Assembly (NCBI RefSeq): GCF_003096275.1 | Contig: NZ_QENQ01000001.1 | Span: forward strand, 2,228,731-2,292,730 | DNA from: Sphingomonas pokkalii | GTDB taxonomy: Bacteria > Pseudomonadota > Alphaproteobacteria > Sphingomonadales > Sphingomonadaceae | Direction of reading: 5' to 3' | Length of the DNA stretch: 64,000 bases | Part shown: positions 56,989 to 64,000 of the stretch, piece after piece | Position numbering within the stretch: the stretch's first letter is position 1 | How the letters are laid out: each line of letters opens with the position of its first letter | The notes under the pieces: model-generated | Databases searched by the model: none | Seen by the model: only the letters and a program-made list of their open reading frames with translations | Told to the model about the DNA's origin: nothing | Translations under genes and position numbers: made by a program

Positions 56989-57615
56989 ATGCGTAACATC
57001 ATCGCCGTCGCGGCGCTCAGCGCCGCGCTGCCCTTTGCCGTCCCCGCCTTCGCGCAGGACAGCGGCACCGCCGCCACCGCCGCTGCCCAGACCGATAGCG
57101 GCACGCCCACGGCACCGGACGGTACCCGCGCGTTCGGCATCGAACCCTATGTTGGTGTGCTCGGCGGCTGGGAACGCTTCGATCGCCAGGAAAATGCCGG
57201 CATTCCGGTCCAGCCCAACGGCTATCGCCTCGATGGCGCGCTGGTGCAGGCGGTGGCGGGCGTGAACGTGCCGCTGGGGCCCGTGTTCGTCGGCGCCGAG
57301 GGCAATGTCGCCAAGGGAGTCAGCGGCGACATCGATTGGGAATATGGCGCGGCCGGCCGCTTCGGCGTCCGTGCGGGCGAAAGCGGCCTGATCTACGGCA
57401 AGGTCGGCTATCAGTGGGTCAATTTCGATAAGGTGCCGAACGCCACGCGCGATTACCACGCGATGACCTATGGCCTCGGCGTCGAAGTCGGCCCCAAGGA
57501 TATCGGCCTGGGCGGCATCACCGGCAACAGCGGCGTCCGCCTCCGCCTGGAGATGAACACGTTCAACGACGCGAAGAGCTTCCGCCCGATGGCGGGTGTG
57601 ATCGCCCACTTCTGA
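56989..57615 (+). CDS. Outer-membrane beta-barrel protein (opacity-type)
   Basis: 208 residues. Signal peptide (NIIAVAALSAALPFAVPAFAQ), Thr/Ala-rich spacer, then an eight-strand barrel with alternating strands: FGIEPYVGVLGGWERF, GPVFVGAEGNVAKG, GLIYGKVGYQWVNF, and the C-terminal Phe (MAGVIAHF) that the BAM machine recognises. No OmpA-type peptidoglycan domain. A GC hairpin (57624-57655) follows. Confidence 0.85.
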   Translation: MRNIIAVAALSAALPFAVPAFAQDSGTAATAAAQTDSGTPTAPDGTRAFGIEPYVGVLGGWERFDRQENAGIPVQPNGYRLDGALVQAVAGVNVPLGPVFVGAEGNVAKGVSGDIDWEYGAAGRFGVRAGESGLIYGKVGYQWVNFDKVPNATRDYHAMTYGLGVEVGPKDIGLGGITGNSGVRLRLEMNTFNDAKSFRPMAGVIAHF

Positions 57616-57623
57616 TGCCCTGC

Positions 57624-57655
57624 GCCGGGGCGGGCGGCAGCGCCCCCCGCCCCGG
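57624..57655 (+). terminator. GC-rich hairpin after the barrel gene
   Basis: CCGGGGCGGG / CCCGCCCCGG type arms, directly upstream of the FNR-type site. No T-run. Confidence 0.5.
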
Positions 57656-57669
57656 TTGACCTGGATCAA
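57656..57669 (+). promoter_or_regulatory. FNR/FixK-type site upstream of the truncated globin
   Basis: TTGAC-CTGG-ATCAA, a full match to TTGAY-N4-RTCAA, centred about 42 bases upstream of the globin start codon. Probably at or near the promoter -35 or start region; implies induction or repression at low oxygen. Confidence 0.75.
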
Positions 57670-57704
57670 CGTGCCATGCCGCCGCTGCCGCTAGCAGGGG
57701 CGGC

Positions 57705-58103
57705 ATGGTGCTTTCTTCCACCCCCTATGATCGCCTCGGCGGTGCCGAAGCGGTGCGCGCGATCGTCGATCGCTTCTACGATCTGGTCGAATCCGATCCC
57801 GCCTATGCCGCGCTGAAGGCGATGCATGGCGAAGATTTCGGCCCCGTCCGCCACGCGCTCGCGCAGTTCCTGATCGCCTGGAGCGGCGGCCCGCGCGACT
57901 GGTTTACCCGGCGGCCCGGCGCGTGCATCATGTCGTTCCATCGTGCCCTGCCGGTCACGTCCGAAACCGCGGCGCAATGGGCGCACGCCATGGATCGCGC
58001 GATCGCCGCCGATCCGGGCCTGGAGCCGGAGACCGCGCGGCTGGTCGCCGATGCGCTCGATCGCATGTGCCGCGCCATGGCCGCGCAGGCCCGCGCCGCC
58101 TGA
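57705..58103 (+). CDS. Group II truncated haemoglobin
   Basis: 132 residues. TrHbII features: YDRLGGAEAVRAIVDRFYDLVESDPAY at the start, the haem region LAQFLIAWSGGPRDWFTRRPGACIMSFHRALPVT with the proximal His of helix F (SFHRALP), and the distal Trp of helix G (AAQWAHAMD). Expected to bind oxygen or nitric oxide. ATG 57705 directly after the FNR-type site. Followed 50 bases later by a small zinc-ribbon protein. Confidence 0.93.
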   Translation: MVLSSTPYDRLGGAEAVRAIVDRFYDLVESDPAYAALKAMHGEDFGPVRHALAQFLIAWSGGPRDWFTRRPGACIMSFHRALPVTSETAAQWAHAMDRAIAADPGLEPETARLVADALDRMCRAMAAQARAA

Positions 58104-58152
58104 TACATCCAATCTGGAGCAATCTCGCGCCGGAACGGAGTGGGAATCGGCT

Positions 58153-58434
58153 ATGCCGCGCGCTGTGCCACGCAAACCCGCCCCGCCCGCCGGCGCCTCG
58201 CAGGTCGCCCTGTCCTCCCCACGCACCGCCCCGCTCGGGGCGGCGGCCGATGCGACGCCGCCTATCGACTATGTCTGCGAACATTGCGGCGCGCCGGGGA
58301 TGACGCGCGACGCCTGGGCCGAATGGAGCACCACCGAACAGCGCTGGCAGCTGACGACGTTGTTCGATTTCGCCTTCTGCCACATGTGCCACCGCCCCAC
58401 CCGGCTGGTCGTGCATCCGCTGCGCAAGGGATGA
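58153..58434 (+). CDS. Small protein with two CxxC motifs
   Basis: 93 residues. Pro/Ala-rich N-terminal 35 residues, then PPIDYVCEHCGAPGMTRDAWAEWSTTEQRWQLTTLFDFAFCHMCHRPTRLV: two CxxC pairs, so a probable zinc ribbon. No family named. It lies on the plus strand between the globin and oligopeptidase B genes; its start ATG 58153 is preceded by GGAACGGAGTGGGA. Confidence 0.72.
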   Translation: MPRAVPRKPAPPAGASQVALSSPRTAPLGAAADATPPIDYVCEHCGAPGMTRDAWAEWSTTEQRWQLTTLFDFAFCHMCHRPTRLVVHPLRKG

Positions 58435-58465
58435 CGAAACGCCCGCGGCTTCCTACAACGGCGCG

Positions 58466-60565
58466 ATGAGCGAATTTCCCAAGCCCCCCGTCGCCGCCAC
58501 CCGGCCGCACAGCATCACCCATCACGGCATCACCATCGAAGATCCCTGGGCCTGGCTGCGCGACCCCGGCTATCCCGACGTGCAGGACAAGGACGTGCTC
58601 GCCTATCTGGAGCAGGAGAACGCCTATTTCGACGCGGTGATGGCGCCCCACAAGCCGCTCGCCGAAACGCTGTTCCAGGAGATGCGCGGCCGCATCAAGG
58701 AAGACGAATCCACCGTCCCCCAGAAGGACGGCGACTGGCTCTACTGGACCGATTACGAAACCGGCGGCGAATATCCGCGCTGGTGGCGCAAGCCGGTCGC
58801 CGGCGGCCCCGACGAGCTGATCCTCGACGAACCCGCGCTCGCCGCGGGCAAGGAATATTTCCGCGTCGGCGCGGTCAGCATCAGCGAGGACGGCACGCTG
58901 ATGGCCTATTCGACCGACGACAACGGCTCCGAACGCTACACCATCCGCTTCAAGGACCTGCGCACCGGCACCGCCAAGGACGAGCCCATCCCCGGCGCGG
59001 CCGGCTGCTGGGGCAATGTCGCGATCGAAGGCTCGATCGGCAATCTCGTCTTCACGTCCGGCGGCGACGCGCTGCTCTACGGCCTCACCGACGAGCATTG
59101 GCGCACCCGCACGATCAAGCTCCACCGCCTCGGCACCGATCCGGCGGAGGACGTGGTGGTCTATCACGAGGAGGAGCTCGGCTTCTCGGTCGGCGTCGAG
59201 ACGAGCAGCGACCGCAAGTGGATCCTGCTCACCACCAGCGACCATGAAACCAGCGAGATCCGCCTCCTCCCCGCGCACGATCCGCTGGCCGAGGCGATCC
59301 TCGTCGCCCCGCGCAAGACCGGCCGCGAATATGATGTCGACACGCACGGCGACACGCTGTTCATCCACACCAACGACGTGGACACCAACTGGCGCCTCGT
59401 CACCGCCCCGATCACGGCGCCCGGCGAATGGACCGAACGCATCGCCCCCTCGCGCCATTTCTACATGACCGGGGTCGCCTGCTTCGCCGATTTCTTCGTG
59501 GTCGAGGGCCGCGAGGACGGGCTCGATCAGATCGAGCTGCACCGCTACGACGCGAATGTCCCCCCGACGCGCCTCAGCTTCCCCGAGGCGAGCTATGTCG
59601 CGGGCCTGGGCGACAACCCCGAATATGCCGTCAACAAGCTGCGGCTCGGCTATGAATCGATGGTCACCCCCGGCACCGTCCAGGATTACGACATCGCCAC
59701 CGGCACGCTGGAGACGCTCAAGGTCCAGGAAATCCCCAGCGGCTATGACAAAGCCAAGTACCGCACCGAGCGCCTGACCATCACCGCGCGCGACGGCACC
59801 GCCGTCCCCGTCTCGATCGTCTACCCGAAGGACTTCCCGCGCGACGGCACCGGCAAGCTCTATCTCTATGCCTATGGCGCCTATGGCCACGCCATCCCGC
59901 CGGGCTTCTCGACCAGCCGCATGTCGTTCCTCGATCGCGGCATGGCCTTCGCCATCGCCCATATCCGCGGCGGCGACGATCTCGGCCAGCACTGGTATCA
60001 CGCGGGCAAGCTGGAGAAGCGCACCAACACGTTCCACGATTTCGTCGACGTGGCGAAGGGGCTGATCGCGCTCGGCTATACCGCGCCGGGCCGGATCGCC
60101 ATCGCCGGCCGGTCGGCGGGCGGCGAGCTGATGGGCGCGGTGGTCAATTCCGATCCCGAGCTGTGGGGCGCGGTGATCGCCGACGTGCCGTTCGTCGACG
60201 TGCTCAACACGATGCTCGACGAGAGCCTGCCGCTCACCCCCGGCGAGTGGCCCGAATGGGGCAACCCGATCGAGGACAAGGCGGCGTTCGAGCTGATCCG
60301 CAGCTACAGCCCGTACGACAATGTGCGGGCACAAGCCTATCCGCCGATGCTGATCTCGGGCGGCCTCAACGACCCGCGCGTGACCTATTGGGAGCCCGCC
60401 AAATGGGCCGCCCGCCTGCGCGCGACCAAGACCGACGACAACATCCTGCTGCTCAAAACCAATATGGGCGCCGGCCATGGCGGTAAGTCCGGGCGGTGGG
60501 AGAGCTTGCGGGAATATGCCGACGAGATGGCGTTCGTGCTTTGGCAGTTGGGGGTGGAGGGGTAG
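58466..60565 (+). CDS. ptrB: Oligopeptidase B (S9A), cytoplasmic
   Basis: 699 residues without a signal peptide. Propeller about 80-400 and catalytic domain after about 430. Nucleophile in IAGRSAGGELMGAVVN, Asp in LISGGLNDPRVTYWEPAKW, His in GAGHGGKSGRWE. The N-terminus HSITHHGITIEDPWAWLRDP and acidic specificity residues fit OpdB, which cuts after Arg/Lys in peptides. A secreted relative is at 35489-37606. Confidence 0.94.
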   Translation: MSEFPKPPVAATRPHSITHHGITIEDPWAWLRDPGYPDVQDKDVLAYLEQENAYFDAVMAPHKPLAETLFQEMRGRIKEDESTVPQKDGDWLYWTDYETGGEYPRWWRKPVAGGPDELILDEPALAAGKEYFRVGAVSISEDGTLMAYSTDDNGSERYTIRFKDLRTGTAKDEPIPGAAGCWGNVAIEGSIGNLVFTSGGDALLYGLTDEHWRTRTIKLHRLGTDPAEDVVVYHEEELGFSVGVETSSDRKWILLTTSDHETSEIRLLPAHDPLAEAILVAPRKTGREYDVDTHGDTLFIHTNDVDTNWRLVTAPITAPGEWTERIAPSRHFYMTGVACFADFFVVEGREDGLDQIELHRYDANVPPTRLSFPEASYVAGLGDNPEYAVNKLRLGYESMVTPGTVQDYDIATGTLETLKVQEIPSGYDKAKYRTERLTITARDGTAVPVSIVYPKDFPRDGTGKLYLYAYGAYGHAIPPGFSTSRMSFLDRGMAFAIAHIRGGDDLGQHWYHAGKLEKRTNTFHDFVDVAKGLIALGYTAPGRIAIAGRSAGGELMGAVVNSDPELWGAVIADVPFVDVLNTMLDESLPLTPGEWPEWGNPIEDKAAFELIRSYSPYDNVRAQAYPPMLISGGLNDPRVTYWEPAKWAARLRATKTDDNILLLKTNMGAGHGGKSGRWESLREYADEMAFVLWQLGVEG

Positions 60566-60583
60566 GAGCCCCCCGGGGAAACT

Positions 60584-60614
60584 GGCCGCCAGCCTCACAC
60601 GCAAACTGGCGGCC
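60584..60614. repeat. Perfect nine-base inverted repeat before the ParA-like gene
   Basis: GGCCGCCAG at 60584-60592 and CTGGCGGCC at 60606-60614, loop 13. After the ptrB stop and before the low-GC gene; may be the ptrB terminator. Confidence 0.45.
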
Positions 60615-60708
60615 CACCATGGAGCGGCATCGTTGCGGCTCCACAAAAATACTACCCGTAGCACGAGGTTTTCTGGCAACGGGGGGCAAACGAGGACGGA
60701 GAACGACG

Positions 60709-61767
60709 ATGGCGGTATATGCAATTTGGAACAACAAGGGGGGCGTCGGTAAAAGTTACCTCACGTTCCAGATTGCTTCCGAATATGCCCGCACACATCG
60801 GGACCAGCGCGTTCTAGTCATCGACCTGTGCCCCCAAGCGAACTCCTCGAGCATGATCCTCGGGGGTATCGTCGAAGGGGAAAATCGCATTGAGGAGCTC
60901 TCCAGCCAAAATCCGCCGAAGACGATCTCGGGGTACGTGAACGACCGAATTGTGAGTCCGTACGTCGACACTCACTCCGGCGCGAACTTCGTTACGCACG
61001 CCCACCCGCTTAACAATATGGTACCTGACAATCTTTATCTCGTTTGCGGAGATGAAGAACTGGAAATGCAAGCATCAAGAATTCAGCTTGCCTGCTCCGC
61101 CGGTCCTAACAACGCTTGGCAGATCGTGCACACGTGGATTAGGAATCTAATTGACGATGTGAGAGCCTCGTGGAACCAGCAGAATATAACGGTATTCATT
61201 GACTGCAATCCGAGCTTCACGGTTTATACTGAGCTGGCTATTTCGGCTGCAGATCGACTTATAATTCCATTCTCCGCAGATGGATCCTCAAAGCGGGCTG
61301 TGAAGTCGCTCCTTTCACTTGTGTATGGCATTCAACGTCGGCCAGGACAGCCGCAGTCCCAGTTCTTTCGTAACACTCAACAGTTCCGGATGGCATTGCC
61401 TCAAATATACTCATATGTAGGCAATCGCCTGACTCAGATGAATAATAGTTCAGCGAGCGCATTCAAAAATGTCGTTCTAGAAATTTTCAATGAGGTATTC
61501 CGCGTATACCAGGCAAATCCTGGACTATTCGCTATACATCCGAATGGCGCCCCGGCACCTATTAATCGAACAACCTTCCGAATAATGTTCGAGGAACAAG
61601 TGAACGACGCCAATACTGCATCCGTGGTTTCGGGAGCTCTTGGGATTCCTATTTGCCGGCTTACTGCGGGGGTAAAAACCTTCGCCGGCCGAAGCTCCCG
61701 TGTGAACCAGTCTCAGCTAGATAGGCAGCAACCGAATATTCAGAATTTTGTAGCTAAGATCGAATAA
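60709..61767 (+). CDS. Solitary ParA/MinD-family ATPase in a low-GC segment
   Basis: 352 residues. Deviant Walker A NNKGGVGKSYLTFQIASEYA (KGGxGKS), then VIDLCPQANSS (A' motif with DLCPQ in place of DLDPQ), Walker B VFIDCNPSFTVYTELAISAADRLIIPF. The core fits AAA-type ParA, with a longer middle and C-terminal region (QFRMALPQIYSYVGNRL ... QPNIQNFVAKIE). GC and codon use are markedly lower than neighbours. There is no ParB-like gene or parS-like repeat beside it. ATG 60709; the frame continues open upstream but loses family features. Possible transferred accessory gene, for example plasmid-derived or defence-related; the function is not known. Confidence 0.85.
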   Translation: MAVYAIWNNKGGVGKSYLTFQIASEYARTHRDQRVLVIDLCPQANSSSMILGGIVEGENRIEELSSQNPPKTISGYVNDRIVSPYVDTHSGANFVTHAHPLNNMVPDNLYLVCGDEELEMQASRIQLACSAGPNNAWQIVHTWIRNLIDDVRASWNQQNITVFIDCNPSFTVYTELAISAADRLIIPFSADGSSKRAVKSLLSLVYGIQRRPGQPQSQFFRNTQQFRMALPQIYSYVGNRLTQMNNSSASAFKNVVLEIFNEVFRVYQANPGLFAIHPNGAPAPINRTTFRIMFEEQVNDANTASVVSGALGIPICRLTAGVKTFAGRSSRVNQSQLDRQQPNIQNFVAKIE

Positions 61768-61795
61768 GGTCGCTCACATCGACTCAGCACTCTTT

Positions 61796-61855
61796 GGTTT
61801 GCGGGGGAGTTAATTGAGGCTCTATACTTTACGAGACCTCAATCCCCCGCAAACC
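61796..61855. repeat. Long hairpin copying the 3' end of the next gene
   Basis: Outer arms GGTTTGCGGGGGA (61796-61808) and TCCCCCGCAAACC (61843-61855); inner arms TTGAGG and CCTCAA, with CTC/GAG extending inside. The right arm is the last codons of the 61839 regulator gene, so the left arm is an inverted copy of them apart from a five-base insert. It may act as a bidirectional terminator between the convergent genes, or mark the edge of the low-GC insertion. Confidence 0.65.
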
Positions 61856-63221
61856 CAAACGCCGTAACCCCGCGCTCCCGCTCGCTCCCCGCCGCCGCCC
61901 GCCCCGCAGGCGCCGCCGAGCGCTGCGGGCAGGCGACGCGCGTACACGCCCGGCACCCCAGCCCGATCGGCGCGGCGCGGCCGGCCAGGTCCACCCCGCG
62001 CGCCGCCGCCAGCGTCCCCGCCTCCGCCGCCGGCAGGCCCAGCGCGATCACGAAGCGAGGGCGCACGCCGCCCGGCGCACCCCCATGCGGATGCACGCAG
62101 CGCGCGATGGTGAAGGCGCGTGCGCCATCCTCCAGCTCGACCAGCTGCACCGCCGTCTCGTCGGTCCGCGCAAAGGCGTCATAGGCGTTCCACAAGGGGC
62201 ACGGCACCGCCGCCTCGACCAGCGCCGATCCGCTGGCGCCGGCATAGCGTTTCGAGACCTGCCCCGCGCGATCGAACCGCATCAGGAAGAAGCTCAGCCC
62301 CCGCGCACCCACCCGCTGCAGCGTCGTCAGCCGGTGCGCCACCTGCGCCGCGCTCGCGCCGAAGCGCCGTTGGAGCAGCTCCAGGTCATAGCCGCTTGCC
62401 TCGCACGCGCGCAGGAAGCGGGCATAGGGCATCGTCACCGCGGCGGCGAAATAGGCGGTCAGATGGCGACGGAACGGGCGTTCGGCGGCGCGGTCCAGCC
62501 CGGCGCCGCGGACCAGCGCCTCGATCTCGTCGCGCGCCTCCACCGCCAGCTGCTCGGCCAACGCAAAGGCGCGCGCGCTGGGATCGAGCGCCTCGGAGAG
62601 CTGCAGCTGCCGCGCATGGAGGTCGAGCCGCTTGAGCGTATCGACCATCACCTCGGCGGGCAGGATGCGCACCGCAAGCTGGTGTTTCACCCGCAGCCGC
62701 TCGGCCATCGCGCCGTACGGCTCGCCGGCCATGCGCAGCTCGTCGGCCAGCGCCTCGCCGGCGGCGTCGAGATCGGCGAAATGGTTGCGCCAGCGCTCGA
62801 TCGCGCGGCGGACCTGCGGGCCGGGATCCTGCGCAGCGCCCGGCGCGGGCATGGGGCCGCCGCCACCCATCCGGTCATAGGCGCGGGCAAAGGCCTCGGC
62901 GCCGTCGGGCGCGCCGGCCAGCCATTCCTCGAGCTGGTGGCGATCGATGGCGAGATCGGCGAACAGCGGGTCCGCCAGCCGCCGCCGCAGCGCCTCGGCC
63001 CCGCCGCCGGGCTCGGCCGCGGCGAGGCGGCGGGGATCGAAGTCATAGGTCTCGGCCAGCTTGAGCATCAGCGCGGCGGAGATCGGCCGCTGGTTGCGCT
63101 CGACCAGGTTGAGATAGCTGGGCGAAATCTCCAGCGCCTCCGCCATCGCCGCCTGGGTGACGCCGAGCTGGAAGCGCAGCCGCCGGATGGCGTGCCCGGC
63201 GAAGAGTTTGCGTTCGGCCAT
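61839..63221 (-). CDS. ScfR/PccR-type regulator (XRE-HTH, IrrE/ImmA-like, DUF2083)
   Basis: 460 residues. XRE helix-turn-helix at about 8-62 (IRRLRFQLGVTQAAMAEALEISPSYLNLVERNQRPISAALMLKLAETYDFD), a long middle, an ImmA/IrrE-like stretch (FAARTDETAVQLVE side) and a Cys-rich C-terminus (GLGCRACTRVACPQR). This is the ScfR/RamB/PccR layout of regulators of short-chain acyl-CoA, glyoxylate or propionyl-CoA metabolism. ATG 63221 has GGGAG 9 bases upstream; a frame open to 63260 lacks it. A TTTGTAAA-N4-TTTACATG site lies 100 bases upstream. Confidence 0.88.
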   Translation of the reverse strand: MAERKLFAGHAIRRLRFQLGVTQAAMAEALEISPSYLNLVERNQRPISAALMLKLAETYDFDPRRLAAAEPGGGAEALRRRLADPLFADLAIDRHQLEEWLAGAPDGAEAFARAYDRMGGGGPMPAPGAAQDPGPQVRRAIERWRNHFADLDAAGEALADELRMAGEPYGAMAERLRVKHQLAVRILPAEVMVDTLKRLDLHARQLQLSEALDPSARAFALAEQLAVEARDEIEALVRGAGLDRAAERPFRRHLTAYFAAAVTMPYARFLRACEASGYDLELLQRRFGASAAQVAHRLTTLQRVGARGLSFFLMRFDRAGQVSKRYAGASGSALVEAAVPCPLWNAYDAFARTDETAVQLVELEDGARAFTIARCVHPHGGAPGGVRPRFVIALGLPAAEAGTLAAARGVDLAGRAAPIGLGCRACTRVACPQRSAAPAGRAAAGSERERGVTAFGFAGD

Positions 63222-63279
63222 CGTCGCGTCTCCCGTCCACGATCCGCCCGGCGCGGGCACCGGGCAGCCCCTTTCCTAC

Positions 63280-63308
63280 AGGATGAGTTCTTGCTATGTT
63301 CTCATCCT
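63280..63308. promoter_or_regulatory. LexA-like GTTC-N7-GTTC within an inverted repeat
   Basis: AGGATGAG and CTCATCCT arms (63280-63287 and 63301-63308) frame GTTCTTGCTATGTTC (63287-63301), which fits the alphaproteobacterial SOS box. Located about 60 bases upstream of the ScfR-type gene start. Confidence 0.4.
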
Positions 63309-63324
63309 GATGGTTCCGCCACGA

Positions 63325-63344
63325 TTTGTAAATAGATTTACATG
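63325..63344. promoter_or_regulatory. ScfR/PccR-type operator candidate
   Basis: TTTGTAAA-TAGA-TTTACATG, spacing as in the PccR consensus TTTGCAAA-N4-TTTGCAAA, and overlapping the perfect palindrome TGTAAAT-AG-ATTTACA. Probable autoregulation of the gene at 61839-63221. Confidence 0.5.
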
Positions 63345-63555
63345 CCAACCCCAAGGAGGCGCAATATCGGCCGAAACTTTCTTCAAAAACACGTCACAGC
63401 CACGAAGTTCGTGAAGTTAACTGCACAAATCCGCCGAAACGGTTTCGATCTTTACAACACGTCAGCGGCGCCCGCCCGCCCCTTCCCCGCCCCTCCCGGT
63501 GTGCGGAAAGGGCGGATCGGACGGCCGGCGGCGGCAGCGATTGCGGCGGCGGTGG

Positions 63556-64000
63556 TTAGGGCTTGATGCCGTAGCGCGTGAAGCGGTCGGCGATCAGCGG
63601 ATCGATCATCTTCGCGGCGGCCAGATAGCGGTCGGCGTCGGGCGCCTTGCTCCGCTTGGCGATCACCCCGCGCAGGTACAGGCTGGAGGCCTGGTCCGGG
63701 CTGGCGAGCAGTGCCGCGTCCAGATCGGTCAGCGCGTCGGGAAGGCGGTTCATGCGGAAATACACCATGGCCCGGCTGTCCAGGATCGCCGCATTGTCCT
63801 GGGTGAGCTCGATTCCCTTGGTGCAGTCCTTCAGCGCCGCCTCCAGCGCGAGATTATGGGTGCCGCGCACCCAGCAGCGCTGGTTGAGCAGCGTGGCGTT
63901 GCCGGGGGCGGCGGCGATCGCCTCTTCCAGCACGGCCAGGGCGTCGTCGGGCTTGCCATAGTCGCCCAGCAGGTTGGCCAGCGTGATCTGCCAGCCGAGC
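63556..64000 (-). CDS. TPR-repeat protein, C-terminal part (runs off the window)
   Basis: The visible 147 residues are tetratricopeptide-like: LGWQITLANLLGDYGKPDDA, then GNATLLNQRCWVRGTHNLALEAALKDCTKGIEL, and the end ADRYLAAAKMIDPLIADRFTRYGIKP. Such ends are often found in transglutaminase/DUF3857 proteins of sphingomonads, but the N-terminus is outside, so this is only a guess. Confidence 0.75.
   Translation of the reverse strand, partial: LGWQITLANLLGDYGKPDDALAVLEEAIAAAPGNATLLNQRCWVRGTHNLALEAALKDCTKGIELTQDNAAILDSRAMVYFRMNRLPDALTDLDAALLASPDQASSLYLRGVIAKRSKAPDADRYLAAAKMIDPLIADRFTRYGIKP

Larger units (their letters stand above)
63222..63555. other. Gene-free, AT-richer control region
   Basis: 334 bases between the ScfR-type gene and the TPR gene, both on the minus strand. 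No credible coding frame was found; a short plus-strand frame at 63342 has no ribosome site. It holds an 8-base inverted repeat around a GTTC-N7-GTTC motif at 63280-63308 and a TGTAAAT-AG-ATTTACA palindrome at 63327-63342. Confidence 0.6.

Noticed and set aside
60709..61767. Chromosomal ParA of the parABS system
   Set aside because: No parB, gidB or gidA neighbours, low GC and a divergent A' motif. Chromosomal ParA would be near the origin beside parB.
63342..63566. 74-codon plus-strand frame in the gap upstream of the ScfR-type gene
   Set aside because: No ribosome site, no motif, and low-complexity Ala/Pro-rich tail running antisense into the TPR gene end.

Overview
The window is high-GC chromosomal DNA of an alphaproteobacterium, most likely Sphingomonas or a close Sphingomonadaceae relative. 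Pointers are the cell-cycle regulator GcrA, the ihfB-rpsA pair, a FixL/FixJ oxygen two-component system, a GGAAC-N17-CGTT (EcfG-type) promoter, HslVU, many short exported or lipoprotein genes with DUF families common in sphingomonads, and REP-like palindromes. No rRNA, IS element, CRISPR array or prophage was seen. Two tRNAs are present: Leu(TAA) and Pro(GGG).

Layout. 1-6 kb: start of argD, a patatin lipoprotein, an ABC-2 permease, divergent gcrA, and an exported catalase with an ankyrin protein. 6-11 kb: parE, a SAM methyltransferase, a DUF1624 membrane protein, and an AIM24/GNAT/small membrane protein operon. 12-16 kb: NAD de novo synthesis (nadA, a two-wHTH regulator, nadC) followed by an exported RNase T2. 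16-21 kb: a truncated GNAT remnant, a solute-binding lipoprotein with DUF4112, a Nudix protein, tRNA-Leu, ihfB and rpsA. 21-32 kb: cobS without cobT, an HxlR regulator facing a VOC/DUF4287/DUF1428/VOC operon, acyltransferase, M20 hydrolase, DUF4893, bdhA with a patatin, and a zinc metallopeptidase. 32-43 kb: hslVU, an exported oligopeptidase, glyoxalases I and II, an alpha/beta hydrolase, an M48 peptidase, tRNA-Pro and a ROK sugar kinase. 43-47 kb: a tiny membrane protein, fixL, fixJ and a lone receiver. 46-58 kb: CDF transporter, a stress-promoter gene, YccA, ThpR, TetR with DUF4188, a chemoreceptor, quinone reductase-like enzyme, LMW-PTP, MFS, Cu/Zn SOD, DUF4893, a beta-barrel protein and a truncated globin. 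58-64 kb: cytosolic oligopeptidase B, a lone low-GC ParA-like ATPase, an ScfR/PccR-type regulator, and the end of a TPR protein.

How parts fit together. Two FNR/FixK-type boxes lie directly upstream of oxygen-related genes: one between a small membrane protein and fixLJ, one upstream of the truncated haemoglobin. This suggests a local low-oxygen regulon. The most foreign-looking piece is the solitary ParA-family ATPase at 60.7-61.8 kb. It has clearly lower GC, no ParB partner, and ends in a long hairpin whose arms duplicate the 3' end of the next gene. Several regulators sit beside well-formed candidate operators (TetR, HxlR, ScfR/PccR type). All assignments come from reading the sequence and remembered family motifs; no database search was run.
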